Notes under the pieces: model-generated
The model's database searches: none
The model's input: only the letters and a program-made list of their open reading frames with translations
What the model was told of the DNA's origin: nothing
Assembly: GCA_040002595.1 (NCBI GenBank)
Contig: JBDUED010000037.1
Span: 1-16,703 of the forward strand
DNA: 16,703 nucleotides
Direction: 5' to 3'
From: Dokdonella_A sp040002595
Lineage (GTDB): Bacteria; Pseudomonadota; Gammaproteobacteria; Xanthomonadales; Rhodanobacteraceae
Program-made: the position numbers and the translations under genes
Shown: piece by piece, positions 7,949 through 14,459 of the stretch
Position numbering within the stretch: position 1 is the stretch's first letter
Layout: each line of letters starts with the position of its first letter

Positions 7949-8061
7949 GCGCCGCAGACGCGAATAGCGATGCAGCACCATGCGACGGCCATGTCGCAAA
8001 GGGCCACACAATCGCGTTTATCTGAGTACGGCCCACACCTCAGGGGCCTGGAGCTGCGCTC

Positions 8062-9786
8062 ATGTTCCCGTGTCGTGTCCTGCGCGCATTCGCTTTCTCG
8101 CTCATACCGCTGCTTGCATGCGCGCTGCCGTGTACTGCCGCCATCGTCATCGACCTTTCCTACGTCAATCAACAGGCGGTGGAGTTTCAGCGCTTCAAGA
8201 ATTTTGTCGACGCCGCCGTAGCCGGCAACCCGGATTACGGCTTCAGCGCGGCGGATGCGGCCTACATGTACAAGCTGACAGGCCAGTCGCAATACGCGAC
8301 GCTTGCGGTGCAAACCGTCGAAGCCCAGGTAAGCGCCGCCGAAGCCGCGATCGCTGCCCACAATGCGCCCGATGTCGCCGGTGACCAATATCTTTATTCC
8401 GGTGAAATGATCGAGGATCTGGCGCTCACCTACGACTGGTGCGGCAATTTCGTATCAGCATCACAGCACACGCGCTGGGGCGCTTATGCCGAGCAGACGG
8501 TCTGGAATATCTGGAATCACGATCAGGCGCAGTGGGGCTCCCCAGCGCAATCGTTTCCGTGGCCGGGCTGGGGCACGGATGATCCGGCCAACAACTACTA
8601 CTACAGCTTCCTGCGCGCGACCATGTATTGGGGCCTCGCCTCGAACAGCTCGACCTGGAAGGACTTGCTGCAAAACGAGAAGTGGCCCGCGCAAGAAACG
8701 TACACCTCAAGTATCACCGGGGGCGGCAGCCAGGAAGGTACCGGCTACGGACTCTCGCACGGCACTCTTTTCATGTTGTACCGCATCTGGCGCGACTCGA
8801 CCGGCGCGGATGTCGGCAATGCGACCCCGCACCTGGGCAGCAGCATCGCCTGGTGGATCCACGCAACCGTGCCCACACGCGATCGCGTCGCGCCGATCGG
8901 CGATCAGGCGCGCGTCTCGGAGCCAGTGATCTATGACTATCACCGCCACCTTATGCTCGAAGCACGCAAGGTAAGCAACGATGCAACCGCGCAGGCGAAT
9001 GCCTCGTGGTGGTTGCACTCGATCTCCGATCAGGACATGCAGAGCAGCTTCAACGATCGACACAATTTGCTGCCCGCTGGCCCTGCAGGCACGCCACCGG
9101 CTTCGTTGACATACTACGCACCCGGTACCGGGCAGTTGTTCTCGCGTACCGGCTGGGACACCGGCGCGATGTGGCTGCAGTTTTCGGCTGGTCCCTACGT
9201 GCAAAGCCACGCTCATCAGGATCAAGGCTCGTTCACCCTATACCAGGACACCTGGCTCGCGGTCACCGAGAATATCTGGACACAAAGCGGCATCCAGCAA
9301 GGCACCGACACCAACAATCTCGTGCGCTTCGAACAGGCCGGCTCGATCGTGCCGCAGCATGAGGGCACGACCTCGACGGTGACCGTCACCCCTGGCGCCA
9401 ACGGCGCCGTGCATGCGGTCGCGGACCTTACGCCTGCCTACGACGGCGATCCGGCCGTCACATCGTGGCAACGCACGATGGATTTTGCGAACTGGAAACT
9501 GACGGTCAGCGACGCGTTTGCGCTCGGCTCCGGTACGCAGGCGATATTCCAGATCAATACACCCGTGCAGCCGCTCATCAATGGCAAGACTGCAACAGCC
9601 GGCAACTTGAAGATCACCGTCATCGCGCCTGCGAACGCTACGTTGACGGCGCTCGACTGGACCACCCGCAGCGACGCGAACGAAACCTACAATTCAGGCT
9701 GGCGTCTTGACGTGAGCGGCGGCATAACCGGCTATGTGGTCGAGCTGAGTGCTGGCGACACAATTTTCGCGAATGGCTTTGATTGA
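8062..9786 (+). CDS. Exported heparinase II/III-like polysaccharide lyase with IFANGFD C-terminal tail
   Basis: Predicted extracytoplasmic lyase that would cleave an acidic polysaccharide by beta-elimination. The 574-residue protein begins with a signal peptide (cleavage likely after Ala26, although LLAC at 17-20 also fits a lipobox). The N-terminal half, rich in aromatics and helices, should be the (alpha/alpha)-toroid and carries EGTGYGLSHG (residues 225-234), where Tyr229 and His233 are candidate active-site residues. The motif SHAHQDQGSFTLY (His383, His385, Asp387) matches the HxHxD...SF block of the heparinase II/III family. A beta-rich C-terminal part follows and ends in AGDTIFANGFD. 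GGAG at 8050-8053 lies 8 nt before the ATG and supports the start. No other carbohydrate genes are adjacent. The family is fairly secure; the substrate (alginate, heparin-like or other) is not known. Confidence 0.75.
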   Translation: MFPCRVLRAFAFSLIPLLACALPCTAAIVIDLSYVNQQAVEFQRFKNFVDAAVAGNPDYGFSAADAAYMYKLTGQSQYATLAVQTVEAQVSAAEAAIAAHNAPDVAGDQYLYSGEMIEDLALTYDWCGNFVSASQHTRWGAYAEQTVWNIWNHDQAQWGSPAQSFPWPGWGTDDPANNYYYSFLRATMYWGLASNSSTWKDLLQNEKWPAQETYTSSITGGGSQEGTGYGLSHGTLFMLYRIWRDSTGADVGNATPHLGSSIAWWIHATVPTRDRVAPIGDQARVSEPVIYDYHRHLMLEARKVSNDATAQANASWWLHSISDQDMQSSFNDRHNLLPAGPAGTPPASLTYYAPGTGQLFSRTGWDTGAMWLQFSAGPYVQSHAHQDQGSFTLYQDTWLAVTENIWTQSGIQQGTDTNNLVRFEQAGSIVPQHEGTTSTVTVTPGANGAVHAVADLTPAYDGDPAVTSWQRTMDFANWKLTVSDAFALGSGTQAIFQINTPVQPLINGKTATAGNLKITVIAPANATLTALDWTTRSDANETYNSGWRLDVSGGITGYVVELSAGDTIFANGFD

Positions 9787-9834
9787 TGATGATGCAGGGC
9801 GGATTGATCCAGTCCACCCGATCCGCCTCAATCA
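9780..9834. terminator. Candidate bidirectional terminator stem between convergent genes
   Basis: Two nested inverted repeats span the 45-bp convergent gap. The outer arms are TGATTGA (9780-9786) and TCAATCA (9828-9834), which contain the stop codons of the two facing genes. The inner arms are GGCGGAT (9798-9804) and ATCCGCC (9821-9827). A 16-nt loop and an 11-nt one-sided bulge make it imperfect, and no T-tract follows on either strand, so strength is uncertain. Confidence 0.4.
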
Positions 9835-10992
9835 GCGCACACCCGTCTCGTTGCGCGCGATCACCAGTCGCTGAATCTCGCTCGTTCCCTCGTAGATTTC
9901 GGTGATCTTCGCATCGCGGAAATAGCGTTCCAGCGGCATCTCTTTCGAATAACCCATGCCGCCGTGGATCTGCACTGCGGCGTGGGTTACGAACATCGCC
10001 GTTTCGGAAGCGAACAGCTTGGCGACTGACGCTTCGGTACTGAAACGTCCGCCGTTCTTTTCGGTTTGCGTCTTCGCAAAAGCCGCGCGCAAGGTCAGCA
10101 GCATCGCCGCATCGAGCCGACATTTCATGTCGGCGATCTTGGCCTGGATCATCTGGAACGAGCCAATGGGCTGGCCAAATGCCTTGCGCTCGCGCACCCA
10201 TGCAAGGCTCGCTTCATAAGCCGCGCGGGCAAGGCCCACCGATTGCGAGGCGATGCCGATGCGCCCCGCGTCGAGCACGCCCATGGCGATGCCAAAGCCC
10301 TTTCCTTCTTGACCAAGCAGATCGCTGGCCGGACACACGTAATCGGCAAATTCGATCTCGCAGGTTGCCGACGCACGGATGCCAAGCTTGGGCTCGGTTT
10401 TGCCCGCAACAAACCCTTCGCGTGCAGTGTCGATGATGAAAGCGGATACCCCTTTCGCGCCGACGCCCGGGGTCGTGATCGCGAACAACACGATGTATTT
10501 GGCGACGGGACCGGACGTGATCCAGCTCTTCTTGCCGCTGATGACGTAGTCGCCATTCTCATTCTTCGTCGCTCGCGTATGCATGGCGGATGCGTCGGAA
10601 CCCGATTGCGGCTCGGTCAGCGCATAGGCACCGATCGCCTCGCCGGTTGCGATTGCGCGTACGTATTTCTGCTTTTGCTCCTCGGTGCCGTATTTGAGGA
10701 TGCCATTGCAGTACAACGAATTGTTGACCGACATGATGGTCGAATGGGCGCAATCGGCTTGGGCGATCTCCATCATCGCCAGCGCGTACGCAACCGTGTC
10801 CATGCCGGCACCGCCGTATTCGTGCGGCACCTCGATGCCCATCAACCCGAGCTGTCCCATCTCACGAATATTGGAAAGTGGAAACTCGCCAGACCTGTCG
10901 AATTCGGCCGCCACTGGGGCGATGCGTTTCTGCGCGAAGTCACGCGCGATAGCCTGGATCGACAGCTGGTCGTCGCTGTAGCGAAAATCCAT
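9832..10992 (-). CDS. Acyl-CoA dehydrogenase (short-chain/branched-chain type)
   Basis: FAD-dependent dehydrogenase that introduces the alpha,beta double bond in acyl-CoA and passes electrons to electron-transfer flavoprotein. The 386-residue length is typical of short-chain and branched short-chain enzymes. YALTEPQSGSDAS and the KKSWITSGPVA segment form the FAD/substrate region, AVQIHGGMGYSKEMPLERYF belongs to the C-terminal helical domain, and Glu368 in EIYEGTSEIQR occupies the catalytic-base position of butyryl-CoA dehydrogenases. An AGGAG (11000-11004 on the plus coordinates, read on minus) lies 7 nt before ATG 10992 and fixes the start. A TAAAAT box at 11065-11070 (minus) could give it its own promoter, but it may also be read through from the hydrolase gene 92 bp upstream. 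Exact chain-length preference cannot be set from sequence alone. Confidence 0.95.
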   Translation of the reverse strand: MDFRYSDDQLSIQAIARDFAQKRIAPVAAEFDRSGEFPLSNIREMGQLGLMGIEVPHEYGGAGMDTVAYALAMMEIAQADCAHSTIMSVNNSLYCNGILKYGTEEQKQKYVRAIATGEAIGAYALTEPQSGSDASAMHTRATKNENGDYVISGKKSWITSGPVAKYIVLFAITTPGVGAKGVSAFIIDTAREGFVAGKTEPKLGIRASATCEIEFADYVCPASDLLGQEGKGFGIAMGVLDAGRIGIASQSVGLARAAYEASLAWVRERKAFGQPIGSFQMIQAKIADMKCRLDAAMLLTLRAAFAKTQTEKNGGRFSTEASVAKLFASETAMFVTHAAVQIHGGMGYSKEMPLERYFRDAKITEIYEGTSEIQRLVIARNETGVR

Positions 10993-11084
10993 CTAGGAAC
11001 TCCTGAAGATTCACGGCAGTCGCCGCGCTCCGCTGCGGAAGAAATGTGAGAGCGATGATCTTCTATTTTAGCGGCTTCGCTTGC

Positions 11085-11879
11085 TCAGCGTACGAGGGTG
11101 GCGAAATCGCAGGGTTTGCCGCGCAGGCGTTGATCGAGCAGCCAGGGTAACAAGGCACTCTCAGCGTACGCGCGCGGCCAGATCACGTGTTTTTCGCCCG
11201 CGTATTCGGTATAGCGCGGTTTGCCACCCATCGCGCGCAGCGCGCGTACGACTGCACGTGAGCCGAGCATCGCACCATCGTAGCCCGTCTCGATGTCGGT
11301 ATCGTCATCCTCGGCGCCATGAAAAATCCACTGGGGCACGTCGCGGATCGAGCCCAGACCCGCCAGTTCGGTCATGCCGGACATTGGCACACCGGCGGCA
11401 AAACACGTCGGGTAGGTCTTTAGCGCATCCCACACCCCGGTGCCGCCATCGGAGACGCCCGTCAGCACAATGCGCCGCGGATCGATCGGCCAATGTTTCA
11501 TGGCGTCTCCAACGACAGCGGCCACGCGAGACGGCGGCCAATACGCGTCCGTGGTCTGCGGCGCGACGTAGACCAGCGGAATGTGCGCTGCGCGCGCCGC
11601 GTCGACCAGCTCGAACGAACCGTTGCCATCGCCAGCAAGCTGCGATTCGTTGTCGACGCCGTCCTGCCAATCGCCATGCAGAAACACGATCAGTGGCAGC
11701 AATTCGTTGTTGCGCCGATCTCGCGTTTCAATCGCGCGATAAGGAACGTGCGCGGCATCGTTGGTCCAGAACTTTGCCAACTCCGCATCGTCGAGTGCCC
11801 GCACAGGCAGCGCAAAGGCAACAAGGGCGAGCGCCGAACAGACGACCTTCGCGCGCAGGTTGAAACCAGTTTTGGGCAT
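11085..11879 (-). CDS. Exported alpha/beta hydrolase (PHB depolymerase/esterase-like)
   Basis: A 264-residue serine hydrolase with an N-terminal signal peptide (MPKTGFNLRAKVVCSALALV, cleavage near PVRA-L at residues 28/29), so it should act in the periplasm or outside. The fold markers are LIVFLHGDW (oxyanion-hole region, His68-Gly69), the nucleophile elbow GVSDGG with Ser143, Asp191 in FHGAEDDD, and His231 in GEKHVIW, giving a complete Ser-Asp-His triad. This order and spacing fit the esterase/PHB-depolymerase-like group of alpha/beta hydrolases. The start at 11879 is preferred over the upstream in-frame ATG at 11996 because it begins a clean signal peptide and avoids overlapping the permease gene. 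TATTCT at 11885-11890 (minus) is a possible -10 box very close to the start. It lies 44 bp after the permease gene in the same direction. Substrate unknown. Confidence 0.8.
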   Translation of the reverse strand: MPKTGFNLRAKVVCSALALVAFALPVRALDDAELAKFWTNDAAHVPYRAIETRDRRNNELLPLIVFLHGDWQDGVDNESQLAGDGNGSFELVDAARAAHIPLVYVAPQTTDAYWPPSRVAAVVGDAMKHWPIDPRRIVLTGVSDGGTGVWDALKTYPTCFAAGVPMSGMTELAGLGSIRDVPQWIFHGAEDDDTDIETGYDGAMLGSRAVVRALRAMGGKPRYTEYAGEKHVIWPRAYAESALLPWLLDQRLRGKPCDFATLVR

Positions 11880-11923
11880 CGAGCAAGAATACCCTCTGCA
11901 TGGATTGGCGTTTGCGCCGGTTC

Positions 11924-13381
11924 TCAGTCGTGCGCGTCCGAGCGACGGCGCCCGCGCGCATAGAACGCCAGTCCGACACCGATGATCAGGACGCAACCAC
12001 CAACAACCTTGATCAGAAACAGACCGCGATCACTGCTGCCATCCGGCGGCACGACCGAGGTGACGATCGCCAGCAACGTGGCGGCAAATCCAAGCACGCT
12101 TGCCAGCCAGCAACCGAAACTGCCACCTGGAACCAGCATGATCCCGTCATTGTTCCCTCCAGCACGACGCCGCAGTATCGGCAGCGCGGCAAAGATATAC
12201 AGCAGTGGCACGAAGGTGAGGATCAGCGTCATGTCGATCAGCACCAGGAACGCCTCGTGTATGGTCGCCCCGGATATGGCGGCGAGCAGCACCAGCGTCG
12301 TAATGGTCGCCTGTACCAGCAAGGCGACATAGGGAGTTGCGAATCTGGGATGCAGCGCTGCCAGCGGCTTGGGTAGATAACGATCGACGCCCACCACAAA
12401 CGGAAGACGCGCCGTGCCGGTAATCCATGCGCCCAGCGCGCCCAGACTCCCCAGCGCGGCCAGTGCGGCGGTCAGCGGTCCAAACATCGGCATCCCCAAC
12501 CGCGCGCCCAAAGCCGACAAGGCCTGCGCGAGACCGCCGATAAGATCGATTTGCGCAGGTGGCAGCGCAATCAACAGGGCCGTCGTGCCCGCGATGTACA
12601 TCGCTGCAATCAGCACGACGGAAATCAGGATTGCGCGCGGAATCTGTTGCTTCGGGTTCTTGATTTCGCCGCCCAGAATCGGACCCAGCTCAAGTCCGGA
12701 ATAGGCGAATGCAATGGTCGCCAGGGTCGCAAGCGCGGGCATCGAACGCAAATCCGGCGTTAGGGCTGAGGCGCTGATTGATGTGGCAGCGCCGAACCGA
12801 TGCCAGGCGACACCGGCGCCCACCAGCAGCAGCGCAGCGACCAGCCAGGTGGCCACGCCGCCCACGTTCTGCAGCCACTTCGCACGTTGCAATCCGATGA
12901 TGTTGAGTGCAGTCGCGCCCCACAAAGCGATGAGACAATACACGGCGTTGTACGCAAATTGGTCGGCATGAGCCAGCCATCGATCACCGCCGACGTACAC
13001 CGAAATCCCCGCCGCGAACAACAACAGCGAGGGGAAAAAGACCAGGTTTGCAGTCCAGTACGACCAACCGGCGATGAAGCCGTGCATGTCGCCGAAGGCG
13101 GTCTTCGTCCACACATAGAGGCCGCCTTCACCGGGCAGGCGCGAACTCAATTCCAGCACGCACAGCGCAATAGGCACGAAAAAAATGATCGCCCCCAGCA
13201 CCCACAACGCCAGGCTTGACGGGCCTATTTTCGCGGCGACCGACAACCAGCGCAATCCGACGATCGCTGCCGTATTCAATAACACCAGGTCCCGCGTACG
13301 CAGGATGCGGTGCAGTTTTTGATGGTCGCCTTCGGTCGTGATGGGAGGCTCCACTTTCGTCAGGGCACGATCTAGCCGCAC
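11924..13381 (-). CDS. APC-family amino acid/polyamine permease
   Basis: Inner-membrane transporter of the amino acid-polyamine-organocation superfamily, 485 residues, with about 12 hydrophobic segments. The cytoplasmic N-terminus leads into RILRTRDLVLLNTAAIVGLR, and after segment 2 comes ELSSRLPGEGGLYVWTKTAFG, a standard APC block. GPILGGEIKNPKQQIPRAIL is the usual loop after segment 6. The first segment lacks the common GSGIF substrate-binding motif and has IVGLRWLS instead, so substrate cannot be assigned from the classic families. The longest frame starts with GTG at 13381; a second GTG at 13354 is an equally weak alternative, and neither has a strong ribosome site. It is divergent from the ArsR-methyltransferase gene (151 bp apart) and heads a minus-strand run with the hydrolase and acyl-CoA dehydrogenase genes. 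Confidence 0.85.
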   Translation of the reverse strand: MRLDRALTKVEPPITTEGDHQKLHRILRTRDLVLLNTAAIVGLRWLSVAAKIGPSSLALWVLGAIIFFVPIALCVLELSSRLPGEGGLYVWTKTAFGDMHGFIAGWSYWTANLVFFPSLLLFAAGISVYVGGDRWLAHADQFAYNAVYCLIALWGATALNIIGLQRAKWLQNVGGVATWLVAALLLVGAGVAWHRFGAATSISASALTPDLRSMPALATLATIAFAYSGLELGPILGGEIKNPKQQIPRAILISVVLIAAMYIAGTTALLIALPPAQIDLIGGLAQALSALGARLGMPMFGPLTAALAALGSLGALGAWITGTARLPFVVGVDRYLPKPLAALHPRFATPYVALLVQATITTLVLLAAISGATIHEAFLVLIDMTLILTFVPLLYIFAALPILRRRAGGNNDGIMLVPGGSFGCWLASVLGFAATLLAIVTSVVPPDGSSDRGLFLIKVVGGCVLIIGVGLAFYARGRRRSDAHD

Positions 13382-13466
13382 CGGTCAGGAACCCTGGACG
13401 GCGCGGCAACGTACTGTGAAACGCGCTCCCGTACAAGCTGGGTGCGTGCCTGCCAGGATCGCTGCA

Positions 13467-13495
13467 TTGACGAAAGTTTGTGGCGACGCTACTGT
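13467..13495 (+). promoter_or_regulatory. Candidate promoter of the ArsR-methyltransferase/metH operon
   Basis: TTGACG (13467-13472; five of six -35 bases) is followed after exactly 17 bp by TACTGT (13490-13495), a weaker -10 that keeps the key T, A and final T. Transcription would begin near 13502, right at the palindrome 13503-13520 and about 30 nt before the TTG start codon. Confidence 0.45.
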
Positions 13496-13502
13496 GCGCA
13501 TC

Positions 13503-13520
13503 CATCTTTCGATCAAGATG
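13503..13520. promoter_or_regulatory. Candidate operator palindrome upstream of the ArsR-methyltransferase gene
   Basis: CATCTT (13503-13508) and AAGATG (13515-13520) form a perfect 6-bp inverted repeat around TCGATC. It sits just downstream of the predicted transcription start and directly abuts the Shine-Dalgarno. This position fits autorepression by the dimeric HTH protein encoded next to it. The role is inferred. Confidence 0.45.
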
Positions 13521-13526
13521 AAAGGA
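13521..13526 (+). promoter_or_regulatory. Ribosome binding site that decides a TTG start
   Basis: AAAGGA lies 6 nt before TTG 13533. An in-frame TAA at 13527-13529 rules out any earlier start, so the TTG is the first possible start codon and the only one with a well-placed ribosome site. Confidence 0.7.
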
Positions 13527-13532
13527 TAAATA

Positions 13533-14459
13533 TTGGATCTGGCCGCCACTTCGGCGCTGCTGCGGTTGCTTTCGGACCCGACGCGCGTGCGCCTGCTCGC
13601 GTTGCTCGAACGCGAAGAACTCACTGTCGCCGAGCTTTCCGCCGTATTGCGCCTTGCGCAACCGCGGGTGTCGACGCACCTGGCCAAGCTCAAGGAAGCC
13701 GAGCTCGTGCGTGACCGGCGTGCCGGCGTTTCGTCGTATTACCGCTACAACGGTGAACTCGACGCGAAGGAGCGCGCGCTTCTGCAGGCTCTCAAGGACA
13801 ACGTCGACGACGCAATGTTGCGCGAAGACGAACGTCGATTGCCTGCCGCACTGGCCAAGCGCGCACGTGCCGAAGGCTGGGCGGACACGGTTGCTGGCGA
13901 TATGGAAAGACACTATTCGCCCGGCCGCACCTGGGAAACGCTCGCCCGAGGCATGACTCAACTGGTCGAAACCGGCGATGTGCTCGATGTCGCATCCGGC
14001 GACGGCGTGCTCGCCGAACTGCTCGCACCACGCGCGCGCTCGATCGTTTGCGTCGATGCCAGCCAGCGGGTCGTCGATGCAGCGCGGCAGCGATTGCGTG
14101 CATTCGGCAACGTCGAGGTGAGGGTCGGCGACATGCACGCACTGGAGTTTCCGCCGGCGCGTTTTGATCTGGTGCTGCTGATGCACGCCCTGACCTACAG
14201 CGACAAGCCGGCGATGGTGATCGCGGAAGCCGCGCGTGTCGTGCGCCGCGGGGGTCGCGTGCTGGCGGCGACGCTCGGACGCCACGCGCACCGGACCGCG
14301 GTCGAGCCATTCGAGCACCGCAATCTCGGCTTCTCGATCGACCAGTTACGCGATTTTGCGCGCAAGGCCAAACTCGATGTGGTCGCCTGCGAGCGTCTCA
14401 CGCGCGAGCGACGCTCGCCGAATTTTGAAGTATTGAGTTTGCTGGCGAGAAAACCATGA
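13533..14459 (+). CDS. ArsR-family HTH regulator fused to a SAM-dependent methyltransferase domain
   Basis: A 308-residue two-domain protein. Residues 6-75 form an ArsR/SmtB winged helix: LRLLSDPTRVRLLALL, then recognition helix RVSTHLAKLKEAELV (44-58) and the wing RRAGVSSYYRY. The classical metal box ELCVCDL is ELTVAEL here (29-35), with no cysteine, so arsenite or metal sensing by that site is unlikely. Residues about 130-300 form a class I methyltransferase domain with motif I VLDVASGDGVLAELLA (Asp152, Gly156, Gly158), Asp175 in VCVDAS for ribose binding, and FDLVLLMHALTYSD. It starts with TTG and overlaps metH by 4 nt (ATGA), indicating translational coupling. ArsR-type regulators of the methionine cycle that sense S-adenosylhomocysteine (SahR) are known in proteobacteria. 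A similar role here, using the SAM/SAH pocket as sensor, is an inference. Catalytic activity is not excluded. Confidence 0.85.
   Translation: MDLAATSALLRLLSDPTRVRLLALLEREELTVAELSAVLRLAQPRVSTHLAKLKEAELVRDRRAGVSSYYRYNGELDAKERALLQALKDNVDDAMLREDERRLPAALAKRARAEGWADTVAGDMERHYSPGRTWETLARGMTQLVETGDVLDVASGDGVLAELLAPRARSIVCVDASQRVVDAARQRLRAFGNVEVRVGDMHALEFPPARFDLVLLMHALTYSDKPAMVIAEAARVVRRGGRVLAATLGRHAHRTAVEPFEHRNLGFSIDQLRDFARKAKLDVVACERLTRERRSPNFEVLSLLARKP

Noticed and set aside
7980..7997. TGCGAC-GGCCAT-GTCGCA inverted repeat after the methyltransferase gene as a terminator
   Set aside because: The stem has six pairs at most, and an AAAGGG sequence follows instead of a T-tract, so termination is not supported.
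10066..11049. Plus-strand frame of 327 codons opposite the acyl-CoA dehydrogenase
   Set aside because: Antisense to a gene with clear catalytic motifs and a ribosome site; no motif of its own.
11880..11996. Upstream extension of the exported hydrolase to ATG 11996
   Set aside because: It would overlap the permease end and bury the signal peptide, which begins at 11879.
13128..14318. Minus-strand frame of 396 codons across the permease/HTH divergent region
   Set aside because: It would overlap two real genes and the promoter between them; the translation is low in family-like motifs and rich in Arg and His, as expected of a shadow frame.
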